This document shows, in pieces, positions 9,193-17,176 of a DNA stretch of 64,000 nucleotides. Below the pieces are notes generated by a model, which saw nothing but the letters and a program-made list of their open reading frames with translations, had not been told where the DNA came from and did no database searches. Source of the DNA: Poindextera sp041691315. Lineage in GTDB: Bacteria; Pseudomonadota; Alphaproteobacteria; Caulobacterales; Caulobacteraceae. Every line of letters starts with the position of its first letter. Positions within the stretch are counted from its first letter, which is position 1. The DNA is taken from contig JBEPUW010000003.1 of assembly GCA_041691315.1 (NCBI GenBank), positions 110,661 through 174,660 of the forward strand. Direction: 5' to 3'. A program made the position numbers and the translations under genes.

Positions 9193-10394
9193 TGGATCTG
9201 AGTCTTAAGCCCGCCGACCTGGCCTTCCGCGATGAGGTGCGCGCCTTTCTCGACTCCAGGCTGACGCCGGAGCTGCGCGCCGCCGGCCGCGCCGTCACCA
9301 GCGTCTTCATCGAACCGCGCCACAGCCTGCCCTGGCAGCGCATTTTGCACGCCAAGGGCTGGGTGGCGCCCAGCTGGCCGCGCGAACACGGCGGCGCCGG
9401 CTTTGACGACATGCAGCGCTATATCTTCGCCAGCGAGCTCGCCCGCGCCGGCGCGCCCGGCCTGGCGCCTATGGAGCTGCGCATGGTCGGCCCCTGCCTG
9501 ATGCACTACGGCACGGCGGAGCAGAAGACGCTCTACCTGCCGCGCATCCTCTCCGGCGAGGACTACTGGTGCCAGGGCTATTCAGAACCTGGCGCCGGCT
9601 CCGACCTGGCCTCGCTGCAGCTGCGCGCCGAGGCGGACGGCGACGACTATGTGCTGAACGGCTCGAAGATCTGGACCACCCACGCCCACCACGCCAACCG
9701 CATGTTCCTGCTGGCCCGCACCCGCTTCGACGGCAAGCCGCAGGGCGGCATCACATTCCTGCTGCTCGACATGACTACGCCCGGCCTGAGCGTGAAGCCG
9801 ATCATCACCCTGGCCGGCGAGCACGAGGTCAACCAGGTCTTCTTCGACAATGTCCGCGTGCCCAAGGCCAACCGGCTTGGCGAGGAAAACGCCGGCTGGA
9901 CGGTGGCCAAGTACCTGCTCGAGTTCGAGCGCGGCGGCGGCTCGGCGGCCGGCCTGCAGGTCTCGCTGAGGCGGCTGCGCGCCATGGCCGCGGCCGAACC
10001 CTCGGATGCCGGAACCCCGCTGATCGCCGACGCCGCCTTCCGCGCCCGCCTCGCCGCCGAGGAGATCACCGTCACCGCCATCGAGATGACCGAGCATCGG
10101 GTGATGAGCGCGCTGGCGTCCGGCAATAACCCCGGCCCCGCCTCATCGATGCTGAAGACCCAAGGCACGGAAGCCATGCAGCGCATCGACGAACTGGCCA
10201 TCGAGGTCGCCGCCCACTACGCCGCCGTGCACCAGCCCGCCGCGCGCGAAGCCGGCTCGAACATCGCCGCCATCGGCCCCGACCACAGCCTCACCGCCAT
10301 GGCCCGCTACCTCAACAACCGCGCCGGTTCCATCTACGGCGGCTCCAACGAGATCCAGCGCAACATCATGGCCAGGCTGGTGCTCGGTCTTTAG
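9192..10394 (+). CDS. Acyl-CoA dehydrogenase family flavoprotein
   Basis: A 400-residue acyl-CoA dehydrogenase: FAD-dependent alpha,beta-desaturation of an acyl-CoA. The signature QGYSEPGAGSDLASL lies near residues 130-145, followed by NGSKIWTT; the C-terminal YGGSNEIQRNIMARLVLG is the FAD-contacting tail. The length and the FAESELAR-type N-terminus fit the branch of large dehydrogenases used in steroid, terpenoid and branched acid catabolism, but the substrate is unknown. It starts inside the stop of lacZ (TGATG), so the two are translationally coupled. It ends overlapping the stop of the convergent heparinase-like gene by 4 bases. With the neighbouring acyl-CoA ligase it could supply successive steps of one acid-degradation route. 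Confidence 0.92.
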   Translation: MDLSLKPADLAFRDEVRAFLDSRLTPELRAAGRAVTSVFIEPRHSLPWQRILHAKGWVAPSWPREHGGAGFDDMQRYIFASELARAGAPGLAPMELRMVGPCLMHYGTAEQKTLYLPRILSGEDYWCQGYSEPGAGSDLASLQLRAEADGDDYVLNGSKIWTTHAHHANRMFLLARTRFDGKPQGGITFLLLDMTTPGLSVKPIITLAGEHEVNQVFFDNVRVPKANRLGEENAGWTVAKYLLEFERGGGSAAGLQVSLRRLRAMAAAEPSDAGTPLIADAAFRARLAAEEITVTAIEMTEHRVMSALASGNNPGPASSMLKTQGTEAMQRIDELAIEVAAHYAAVHQPAAREAGSNIAAIGPDHSLTAMARYLNNRAGSIYGGSNEIQRNIMARLVLGL

Positions 10395-12133
10395 GTCGCG
10401 TCGGCTTCCGTCGACGGCGGCGCATCCAACGACGGCTCCGCCAAGGCCAGCTTCCACCGCACCCGGCCGCCGCGGTCGGCGCGTAGGCGGGCGCGGAGGA
10501 CGACCATTTCGGCGCGGCGGGGGCGGCCGTCCTCCAGGTGGACGGAGGACTCGATGGAGACCTCGCCGGCGTCATTGCGCAGCCACCAGCCGATTTCCGA
10601 CGGGCCGCGCAGCAGGACGCTGCGCTGGTCGCGGGCGAGCAGGGCGGTGACGTCCGGGTGCAGGTGAAAATAGATGGCGACGGGCAGGGAGGCGGGCCTT
10701 GGCGCGCCCGTCGGCACGAAGCGGTCCTCGCCGCGCAGTTCGTGGGCGGTCTTGTCGAGGAAGAGCCGCCGCTCGTGAGTGAGGCCGCCCTGTCTGGCCC
10801 AGCCGTCGTGGGCCATGTCGACCCAGACCCCGGCCTCGTTCTCGCGCCGGCTGGAGCTCACCGCGCGGACGCCGCCGACCAGGCGGGCGCCGAGCGAGCG
10901 GCCGGCGAAGCCGCCCAGCGGCGCGCCGACATGGCCGAGGCCGATGGTCACGGTCGAGGCGCCGGCGGCCATGCGCAGGGCCTGCGGGGCCAGCGCGCCG
11001 GGGCTCCAGGCGCTGGAGGTGATCAGCCGATCGCGGCCGCAGACCACCTCGACGGCCATGGGTTGGCCGCAGGCGGCGAGGCTCCAGGCGCCGTCCGCCG
11101 GGGCGCCCGCATCGACCATGACCTGCAGTCCGGGCGCGGTCAGCCGCTCATAGGCGCCGCGCGCGGTCTCGTCGGGCGGCGGCGGGGCCTGCAGCTCGGT
11201 CTCGGGGCCATGCGCCAGGGCGGCGGCGACATAGGCGCTGGTGCAGGTTTCGCCGCCTTGCAGGGCGGTCAGCCGCCCGTCGGACAGGGTCAGCGCGCGG
11301 ATCGCGGCGGTCAGCCGGTCGATGGCGCGTAACACTGCGTCTGGCGGAGGCGCGCCGCGCTGGCTAAGGCCATCCTCCAGCGCGAGGAGATCGAACAACA
11401 GGTCCAGGCTGGCCTGGGGTGAGCGGCTGGCGTGGACGCCGTCGGGGCGGATGGCCTCATCCAGCGCCACGGCGAGCCTGGGCAGGCCTTCTTTCGACAG
11501 GCGCTCGCCGGCGGCGCCGGCCAGGGCCGCGCCCGCGACCGCAGCGACGGTGAGCTGCTCGGCGGTGCGGCCGGGGGTCCTCGCCAACTGCAGCAGCAGC
11601 CTCGCCTGGCGCGCCAGGCTGTGGCTCAAGGCCAATCGCTCCGCCTGGGAGGCGCCGGCGGTCAGGGTGCGGCCGGCGCAGGCCAGGTTGAACACCCGCC
11701 GCTCGATGGCGTCGGGCCCCCAGGAAAACCGGTTCCAGCGGCCGAACACGCGGTCCCAGGCCAGGGTGAGGCGTAGCGCCTCGCGCTGGCCGGCCTCGCC
11801 GACGCTGATCAACGATGGCAGCCAGGCGAAGCGGTGCAGGGCGAGCGCAAAGGCGCGGCCGGGGCTCGCCTGGCTCCAGGGATCGGCGCCGGCCGGAACC
11901 GCCAGGGTCTCGCCGGCCAGCGGGAAGACGCCGCCGAGGATGGCGCCGGCCATGATCGGATCGACCGGGCGGGCGTCGCGCGGGCCGGCGGCCCAGCCCT
12001 CGGCCCTGGGGCGCTCCAGCCCGCTCAGGTGCGGCGGCGAGCCGCGCCATTCCCGCGCCAGCTGGTTGCGGAAGGCCGCGGCGGCCGCCTCCAGCATGGG
12101 GCCGGCGCGCGCGGGAGACGAGGCGGCGGCCAT
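10391..12133 (-). CDS. Heparinase II/III-like polysaccharide lyase family protein
   Basis: A 580-residue protein with an alpha-helical N-terminal half (about 30-300, with the WSQASPGRAFALALHRFAWLP segment) and a beta-rich C-terminal half that matches the heparinase II/III domain (about 330-560; VDAGAP, HDGW, HERRLFLD, YFHLHPDV). Family members cleave uronic-acid polysaccharides, but proteins of this alphaproteobacterial type have no defined substrate. No signal peptide is seen, so an intracellular or envelope-turnover role is possible. It follows rpe by 13 bases on the same strand and is likely co-transcribed. From memory, this family is often linked to purH in alphaproteobacteria; here purH is 7 kb downstream with an intervening catabolic block. 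Confidence 0.88.
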   Translation of the reverse strand: MAAASSPARAGPMLEAAAAAFRNQLAREWRGSPPHLSGLERPRAEGWAAGPRDARPVDPIMAGAILGGVFPLAGETLAVPAGADPWSQASPGRAFALALHRFAWLPSLISVGEAGQREALRLTLAWDRVFGRWNRFSWGPDAIERRVFNLACAGRTLTAGASQAERLALSHSLARQARLLLQLARTPGRTAEQLTVAAVAGAALAGAAGERLSKEGLPRLAVALDEAIRPDGVHASRSPQASLDLLFDLLALEDGLSQRGAPPPDAVLRAIDRLTAAIRALTLSDGRLTALQGGETCTSAYVAAALAHGPETELQAPPPPDETARGAYERLTAPGLQVMVDAGAPADGAWSLAACGQPMAVEVVCGRDRLITSSAWSPGALAPQALRMAAGASTVTIGLGHVGAPLGGFAGRSLGARLVGGVRAVSSSRRENEAGVWVDMAHDGWARQGGLTHERRLFLDKTAHELRGEDRFVPTGAPRPASLPVAIYFHLHPDVTALLARDQRSVLLRGPSEIGWWLRNDAGEVSIESSVHLEDGRPRRAEMVVLRARLRADRGGRVRWKLALAEPSLDAPPSTEADAT

Positions 12134-12146
12134 GCCCTGGTGCGGC

Positions 12147-12806
12147 TCAGACGCCCTTCAGGGCGCGGATATTGGCGGCGTAGCCGGCCGGGCCGTCCTT
12201 GAAGACGGCGGTGCCGGCGACCAGGGCCGTGGCCCCGGCGGCGACGCACAGCGCGCCGGTCTCCGGCGTCACCCCGCCGTCGACCTCGAGCACAATGTCG
12301 CGGCCACTGGAATCGATCATCTCGCGCACCGCCTCGATCTTGCGCAGCTGCGAGGCGATGAAGCTCTGGCCGCCGAAGCCCGGATTGATGGTCATGATCA
12401 GGACCAGGTCGACCTCGTCCAGGATCCACTCGATGGCTTCCGGCGAGGTGGAGGGGTTGAGCACCACACCGGCCTTGGCGCCCAGCTTGTGGATGGTCTT
12501 TATCGAGCGATCCAGATGCGGCCCGGCCTCCGGGTGGAGGCTGATGCGATCGGCGCCAGCCCCGGCGAAGGCTTCCAGATAGGGGTCCACCGGGGCGATC
12601 ATCAGATGCACGTCGATGGGGATGGAGACGTGCGGGCGGATCGCCTTGAGCACCATCGGGCCGATGGTCAGGTTGGGTACGAAATGGCCGTCCATCACGT
12701 CGAAGTGCAGCCAGTCGGCGCCGGCCGCCTCGATGGCGCGCGCCTCCTCGCCCAGCTTGGCGAAATCCGCCGACAGGATCGAGGGCGCGATGATGGGAGG
12801 GCTCAT
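12147..12806 (-). CDS. rpe: Ribulose-phosphate 3-epimerase
   Basis: A 219-residue TIM-barrel metalloenzyme interconverting ribulose 5-phosphate and xylulose 5-phosphate in the pentose phosphate/Calvin pathways. Seen: IIAPSILSADFA at the N-terminus, the metal ligands in HFDVMDGHFVPN and DVHLMI, the motif MTINPGFGGQ, and EVDGGVTPET with the phosphate-binding end VAGTAVFK. The frame also opens at a TTG (12827), but the ATG at 12806 gives the usual family N-terminus, so I use it; neither has a clear SD. It leads the heparinase-like gene by 13 bases. Upstream lies a large inverted repeat that separates it from hisE. Confidence 0.96.
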   Translation of the reverse strand: MSPPIIAPSILSADFAKLGEEARAIEAAGADWLHFDVMDGHFVPNLTIGPMVLKAIRPHVSIPIDVHLMIAPVDPYLEAFAGAGADRISLHPEAGPHLDRSIKTIHKLGAKAGVVLNPSTSPEAIEWILDEVDLVLIMTINPGFGGQSFIASQLRKIEAVREMIDSSGRDIVLEVDGGVTPETGALCVAAGATALVAGTAVFKDGPAGYAANIRALKGV

Positions 12807-12887
12807 GCCGGGAGTTAGCGCGGGCAAGTTGCGCCGCGCAAGCGCGTGCGCGGGCTTGGGTTTTCGGGGCGCGAGCCAACCGACCCC

Positions 12888-12986
12888 CCGCTCATCCCCG
12901 CGAAAGCGGGGACCCAGGCGTTTTTGCTGGAATCACCGCGCTCTAGGATAAAAAACCTGGGTCCCCGCTTTCGCGGGGATGAGCGG
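12888..12986. repeat. Long inverted repeat (interspersed palindromic element) between hisE and rpe
   Basis: The arms at 12888-12925 and 12951-12986 are reverse complements over 36 bases, except for a 2-base insertion in the left arm. Each arm also contains an inner hairpin (CCCCGC-GAAA-GCGGGG type). The outer ends meet tracts of five or six T/A residues. Its accidental translation (IPAKAG..., SPRKRGPR...) is the pattern seen in widely scattered intergenic repeats of many proteobacteria. On the minus strand it lies between the hisE stop (13011) and the rpe start, so it may also end transcription of the his operon. Confidence 0.85.
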
Positions 12987-13010
12987 AATAAAAATAACCC
13001 GGAGCGGCCG

Positions 13011-13337
13011 CTAGGAACCGCGCGAGGCCTTTTCATCCAGGCCGGAGGTTCCCTCGCGGGCTTCCAGCTTGGTAGCCACCTCATCGAGGCTGACGCCGGA
13101 CGCGGCCAGCAGCACCAGCCAGTGGTAGATGACGTCGGCGCTTTCGGCGGCCAGCGCGTCCTTGTCGCCCTGGGCGGCGGCGAGCACGGCCTCGACCGCC
13201 TCTTCGCCGAACTTCTTGGCGGCCAGTGGTGGGCCGCCGGCCAGCAGTTTGGCGGTGTAGGACGAGGCGGGATCGGCGCCTTTGCGGGACGCGATCACGG
13301 CGTCCAGGCGAGCGAGGATGTCGGAAAAACGGCTCAT
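13011..13337 (-). CDS. hisE: Phosphoribosyl-ATP pyrophosphatase
   Basis: A 108-residue all-alpha NTP pyrophosphohydrolase that hydrolyses phosphoribosyl-ATP to phosphoribosyl-AMP, step 2 of histidine synthesis. The acidic metal-binding motif is seen as KKFGEEAVEAVLAA (about 41-54) with the second acidic pair in ESADVIYHWLVLL (about 65-77). It is the stand-alone form, not fused to HisI; hisI is not in this window. It starts one base after the hisF stop and is the last gene of the operon. A long inverted repeat follows 24 bases downstream and could terminate the message. Confidence 0.96.
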   Translation of the reverse strand: MSRFSDILARLDAVIASRKGADPASSYTAKLLAGGPPLAAKKFGEEAVEAVLAAAQGDKDALAAESADVIYHWLVLLAASGVSLDEVATKLEAREGTSGLDEKASRGS

Positions 13338-13338
13338 T

Positions 13339-14124
13339 TCAGGTCATCCTGACCGGCAGGCCGGCCTTGGCCATGGCGGCCTTGGCCTCGCCGATGCTGA
13401 TCTCGCCGAAGTGGAAGATGGAGGCGGCCAGCACCGCGTCGGCGCCGCCCTCGCGCACGGCGGCGACCAGGTCGGCGGCCTTGCCGGCGCCGCCCGAGGC
13501 GATCACCGGCACGCCGACGGCTGAGGAGACGGCCTTCAAGAGGGCGGTGTCATAGCCGGTCTTGGCCCCGTCCTGGTCCATCGAGGTGAGCAGAATCTCG
13601 CCGGCGCCGCGCTCGACGGCGCGGACGGCATAGTCGACCACGTCCAGGCCGGTGGCCTTGCGCCCGCCATAGGTGAAGACCTCCCAGCCATCGTTGCGGC
13701 CGGGCGTCGCCGAGCGTCTCGGCCCATGCCGCGCATCGATGGCGCAGACGATGCATTGCGAGCCGAAGGCGTCGGCGGCTCTGGAGATCAGGTCCGGGTC
13801 CTCGACCGCGGCGGTGTTGATCGAGACCTTATCGGCCCCGGCGCGCAGCAAAGCGCGGGCATCCTCGACGCTGCGGATGCCGCCGCCGACCCCCACCGGC
13901 ATGAAGCAGACGTCGGCGGTGCGGGCGACGACGTCGAGAATGGCGCCGCGGCCCTCATGGCTGGCGGTGATGTCCAGGAACATCAGCTCGTCGGCGCCGG
14001 CGGCGTCATAGGCGCTCGCCTGTTCCACCGGATCGCCGGCATCGCGCAGCGACAGGAACTGCACGCCCTTCACGACGCGGCCGTCCTTGACGTCCAAGCA
14101 CGGAATAACGCGCACTTTCAGCAT
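13339..14124 (-). CDS. hisF: Imidazole glycerol phosphate synthase, cyclase subunit
   Basis: A 261-residue TIM barrel that, with HisH, converts PRFAR and glutamine-derived ammonia to imidazole-glycerol phosphate and AICAR. It begins MLKVRVIPCLDVKDGRVVKG, with catalytic Asp11; the second catalytic Asp is in VCAIDARH. Phosphate-binding ends GVGGGIR and ASGGAG are present. The frame is open far upstream, but the ATG at 14124 overlaps the hisA TGA by one base (TGATG) and gives the conserved N-terminus. An insert rich in Arg/Pro (about 133-142, HGPRRSATPG) follows the catalytic Asp strand and is somewhat longer than in enterobacterial HisF. Confidence 0.97.
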   Translation of the reverse strand: MLKVRVIPCLDVKDGRVVKGVQFLSLRDAGDPVEQASAYDAAGADELMFLDITASHEGRGAILDVVARTADVCFMPVGVGGGIRSVEDARALLRAGADKVSINTAAVEDPDLISRAADAFGSQCIVCAIDARHGPRRSATPGRNDGWEVFTYGGRKATGLDVVDYAVRAVERGAGEILLTSMDQDGAKTGYDTALLKAVSSAVGVPVIASGGAGKAADLVAAVREGGADAVLAASIFHFGEISIGEAKAAMAKAGLPVRMT

Positions 14125-14849
14125 CAGGCCACCGACGCCTTCAGCGCCTCTTTCGGCTCGATCGTGCCGGCATAGAGGGCGCGGCCGAGCACCGCGCCGG
14201 CGATCGGGGTGCCCTTGCGGGCCCTCAGGTTCTCGATGTCCTTCACCCCGGCCAGACCGCCGGCGGCGATCACCGGAATCGAGACGGCGTCGGCGATGGC
14301 CCCGAACACCTCGACATTGAAGCCCTGCAGGGCTCCGTCGCGGTCGATGTCGGTGACGATCAGGGCCGAGACCCCGGCGTCTTCGAAGCGGCGGGCGACG
14401 GTCAGAGCATCCAGGCCGGAATCCGACAGCCAGCCTTGCACGGCGACCTTGCCCTGGCGCACGTCGACGCTGACCGCGACCTGCTCCGGCCATTCCCGCG
14501 CGGCGGTCTTGACCAGTTCCGGATCGCGCACGGCGACGGTGCCCAGGATGACGCGGCTGACTCCCGCCTCGATCCAGGCTTCGATATTGGCCAGGCTGCG
14601 GATGCCGCCGCCCAGTTGCACCGGGACCGAGACCGCCTGCAGGATGGCCTCGACCGCCTCGTCATTGACCGCCCGGCCCTCGGCCGAGCCGTTCAGGTCG
14701 ACCACGTGCAACCATTCGAACCCGGCCTTGACCCAGGCCTTGGCCTGCTCGGCCGGATGCTCGTTGAACACCGTCGCGGTGGCGAAATCGCCATGCACCA
14801 CACGCACGCACTGGCCGTCCTTCAGGTCGATGGCCGGATAGAGGATCAT
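14124..14849 (-). CDS. hisA: ProFAR isomerase (1-(5-phosphoribosyl)-5-[(5-phosphoribosylamino)methylideneamino]imidazole-4-carboxamide isomerase)
   Basis: A 241-residue TIM barrel that isomerises ProFAR to PRFAR, step 4 of histidine synthesis. It has ILYPAIDLKDGQCVR with catalytic Asp near residue 8 and VTDIDRDGALQG with the second catalytic Asp; LGGGIRS and AAGGLAG bind the two phosphates. A GTG three codons upstream is possible, but the ATG at 14849 overlaps the hisH stop (ATGA) and has a TGGAG sequence just upstream, so I prefer it. It is coupled on both sides, to hisH and to hisF. Confidence 0.96.
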   Translation of the reverse strand: MILYPAIDLKDGQCVRVVHGDFATATVFNEHPAEQAKAWVKAGFEWLHVVDLNGSAEGRAVNDEAVEAILQAVSVPVQLGGGIRSLANIEAWIEAGVSRVILGTVAVRDPELVKTAAREWPEQVAVSVDVRQGKVAVQGWLSDSGLDALTVARRFEDAGVSALIVTDIDRDGALQGFNVEVFGAIADAVSIPVIAAGGLAGVKDIENLRARKGTPIAGAVLGRALYAGTIEPKEALKASVA

Positions 14850-15490
14850 GGCCGCCACTCCAGGAAATTGGCCAGAAGCCGCAAACCGGCGGCCTGAGAT
14901 TTCTCCGGGTGAAATTGCACGCCGGCGACATTGCCGCGCGCCACCGCGGCGGGAAAGCGGCCGCCATGATCCACCTCAGCCACGACATCCGCATTGCCGC
15001 CCGGATAGAAAGCGAAGGAGTGGGTGAAATACATTGGAACCTGGGGCGGCAGGTCGGCGAACAGCGGATGGTCGGCCATGGTCTCAAGGCCGTTCCAGCC
15101 CATATGCGGCACCTTGAAGCCCCGGCCCTGCGGCGCGATGCGGCGCACGTCGCCGGCGATCCAGTCCAGGCCTGGGGTCTCGCCGAACTCCAGCCCGCGC
15201 GAGGCCAGCAGCTGCATGCCGACGCAGATGCCCAGGAAGGGGACGCCGCGTGTCCGCACCGCCGCGTCGAGGGCTTCGGTCAGCCCGGGCTTGGCCTGGA
15301 CCAGCCCCATGCAGGCGGCGAAGGCGCCGACGCCGGGGAGCACGACTGCATCCGCCGCGGCGATCACGTCCGGATCGGCGGTGACGACGATGTCGCGCGC
15401 GCCGTCGAGGGCGCTGCCGGCTTTCAACAGCGCCTTCTCGGCCGAGCGTAGATTGCCCGACCCGTAGTCGATCAGGGCGATGCTCTGCAT
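14846..15490 (-). CDS. hisH: Imidazole glycerol phosphate synthase, glutamine amidotransferase subunit
   Basis: A 214-residue class I glutamine amidotransferase that feeds ammonia to HisF. The catalytic triad is visible: Cys89 in LGICVGMQ, and His194 and Glu196 in VQFHPEKS. The N-terminal IALIDYGSGNLRS is typical. The ATG lies 7 bases after the hisB stop, with GAGG across the junction. The 3' end overlaps the hisA ATG by 4 bases. Histidine synthesis genes hisB-H-A-F-E are thus tightly coupled; hisG, hisD, hisC and hisI are not in this window. Confidence 0.97.
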   Translation of the reverse strand: MQSIALIDYGSGNLRSAEKALLKAGSALDGARDIVVTADPDVIAAADAVVLPGVGAFAACMGLVQAKPGLTEALDAAVRTRGVPFLGICVGMQLLASRGLEFGETPGLDWIAGDVRRIAPQGRGFKVPHMGWNGLETMADHPLFADLPPQVPMYFTHSFAFYPGGNADVVAEVDHGGRFPAAVARGNVAGVQFHPEKSQAAGLRLLANFLEWRP

Positions 15491-15497
15491 GGAAGCC

Positions 15498-16094
15498 TCA
15501 GAGCACGCCCTTGGTGGAGGGAGCGTGGCCGCCGGTCTTCGGGTCCAGCTCGCAGGCCTGGCGCAGCGCCCGGGCGAGCGCCTTGAAGCCGCTCTCGGCG
15601 ATGTGGTGGCTGTTCTCGCCGTAAAGGGTTTCCAGGTGCACGCAGGCGCCGGCATTCATGGCGAAGGCGTGGTGGAATTCCTTGAACAACTCGGTGTCCA
15701 TGGCGCCGACCTTGGGCCGCACGAAGTTGACCTTCCAGACCAGATAGGGCCGGTTGGACAGATCCAGCGCGCAACGGGTCAGGGTCTCGTCCATGGGGAT
15801 ATAGGCCGCGCCGAAGCGGCGCACGCCCTTGAACCCGTCCAGCGCCTTGGCCACCGCCTGGCCGATGACGATGCCGGTGTCTTCCACCGTATGGTGCATG
15901 TCGATGTGCAGGTCGCCCTTGGTCTCGACCTTCATGTCGATGCCGCCGTGACGGGCGAAGCTCTCCAGCATGTGGTCGAAAAAGCCGATGCCGGTGGAAA
16001 TTTCGGCAAGACCGGTCCCGTCCAGATCGAGGCTCACTCGAATCTGGGTTTCCTTGGTCTCACGCGTCACCTCGGCCGTGCGGTTGGCGGCCAT
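15498..16094 (-). CDS. hisB: Imidazoleglycerol-phosphate dehydratase
   Basis: A 198-residue monofunctional HisB (no N-terminal phosphatase domain). It dehydrates imidazole-glycerol phosphate to imidazole-acetol phosphate and uses manganese. Family motifs are FFDHMLESFARHG, the metal-binding HHTVEDTGI, and the second His cluster FKEFHHAFAMNAG and GENSHHIAESGFKALARALRQA. The frame is open upstream, but the ATG at 16094 follows GAAGGAG at about 9 bases and gives a family-like N-terminus (TAEVTRETKET). It starts 14 bases after the stop of the PfkB-type kinase and so is probably the second gene of that transcript. Confidence 0.97.
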   Translation of the reverse strand: MAANRTAEVTRETKETQIRVSLDLDGTGLAEISTGIGFFDHMLESFARHGGIDMKVETKGDLHIDMHHTVEDTGIVIGQAVAKALDGFKGVRRFGAAYIPMDETLTRCALDLSNRPYLVWKVNFVRPKVGAMDTELFKEFHHAFAMNAGACVHLETLYGENSHHIAESGFKALARALRQACELDPKTGGHAPSTKGVL

Positions 16095-16108
16095 ATCGGC
16101 AGGCTCCT

Positions 16109-17098
16109 TCAAAGTCCGGCCTTGGCCGCCAGGTCTTTCAGCGAGACCTGCGGCCTTGGTCCATAGTGCGAAATCACCTCGGATGCACAAAGCGAGCCGA
16201 GCCGCCCAGCGTGCGGCAAGGAAAGGCCCTGGGCGAGACCGAAGAGAAAGCCGGCCGCGTATTGGTCGCCCGCGCCGGTGGTGTCCACGACTTTCTCCAC
16301 CGCAACCGCTTCGATCTGGTGAATCTGGTCGCGCGTGACCACCACCGAGCCCTTATCGCCGCGGGTGATCGCCGCGATGCTGCAGCGGCCGCGGATGGCG
16401 GCGACCGCCGCGTCGAAGTCATCGGTTTCGAACAGCGAGGTGATCTCGTCGGCATTGGCGAACAGCACGTCGACCTCGGCCTCGGTGAAGGCGACCAGGC
16501 CAGCGCGATGGCGGTCGACCACGAAGGCGTCGGACAGGGTCAGCGCCACCAGCCGGCTTGAAGCGCGCGCCAGACCCGCCGCCTTGGCGAAGGCCCGCCG
16601 GGCCGGCGGCGGATCGAACAGATAGCCTTCCAGGAAGACGATCGACGAGCCCTCGATCACCGCCGGGTCGACATCGTCCGGATCGAGCAGGGCCGCCGCG
16701 CCCAGCGCCGTGCACATGGTCCGCTCGCCATCGGGCGTCACGTTGATCAGGCTGCGGCCGGTCGGCGTTCCGTCTTTCAGAACGCCGCCGGCGAAGCGCG
16801 CGCCGATCGCCTGCATGTCCGAAGCGTACACCCCGCCCAAGGGGTCATCGCCGACCTTGCCGATATGGACGCTGCGACCGCCCAGGCTGGCGATGCCGGC
16901 GACGGTGTTGCCGGCCGAGCCGCCCGAGGCCTCCACCGGCCTGCCCATGCGGGCGTAGAGCTCGGACGCCCGCGCGTCGTCGATCAGCATCATCGAGCCC
17001 TTGACCAGACCCTCGTCGGCCAGGAAGGCGTCGCTCGACTGGGCGATCACATCGACGATGGCGTTGCCGATCGCGGCGACGTCGTAAACCGTGTTCAT
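16109..17098 (-). CDS. PfkB/ribokinase family sugar or nucleoside kinase (adenosine kinase-like)
   Basis: A 329-residue ribokinase-fold kinase. Seen: VAAIGNAIVDVI at the N-terminus, the GGSAGNT substrate/lid segment near 57-63, and the C-terminal PfkB signature DTTGAGDQYAAGF with the catalytic Asp in GAGD. The overall pattern is that of adenosine kinase-like proteins common in alphaproteobacteria; adenosine, ribose or another sugar remain possible. A GTG at 17134 is an alternative start, but the ATG at 17098 gives the usual N-terminus. It is 14 bases upstream of hisB and likely shares its promoter. A link between nucleoside salvage and histidine synthesis (both draw on PRPP/adenylates) is conceivable but unproven. 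Confidence 0.9.
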   Translation of the reverse strand: MNTVYDVAAIGNAIVDVIAQSSDAFLADEGLVKGSMMLIDDARASELYARMGRPVEASGGSAGNTVAGIASLGGRSVHIGKVGDDPLGGVYASDMQAIGARFAGGVLKDGTPTGRSLINVTPDGERTMCTALGAAALLDPDDVDPAVIEGSSIVFLEGYLFDPPPARRAFAKAAGLARASSRLVALTLSDAFVVDRHRAGLVAFTEAEVDVLFANADEITSLFETDDFDAAVAAIRGRCSIAAITRGDKGSVVVTRDQIHQIEAVAVEKVVDTTGAGDQYAAGFLFGLAQGLSLPHAGRLGSLCASEVISHYGPRPQVSLKDLAAKAGL

Positions 17099-17176
17099 GG
17101 TGGGGAGATGGGCTCTGGTGAAAGGCGCGCGCACTATAGGGATTGCGGACGCGACGGCAACGCGGACGGCGCGGGC

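Noticed and set aside
12815..13084. Small open frames over the 12888-12986 repeat
   Set aside because: Their peptides (SPRKRGPR, IPAKAG types) are typical accidental translations of intergenic palindromes.
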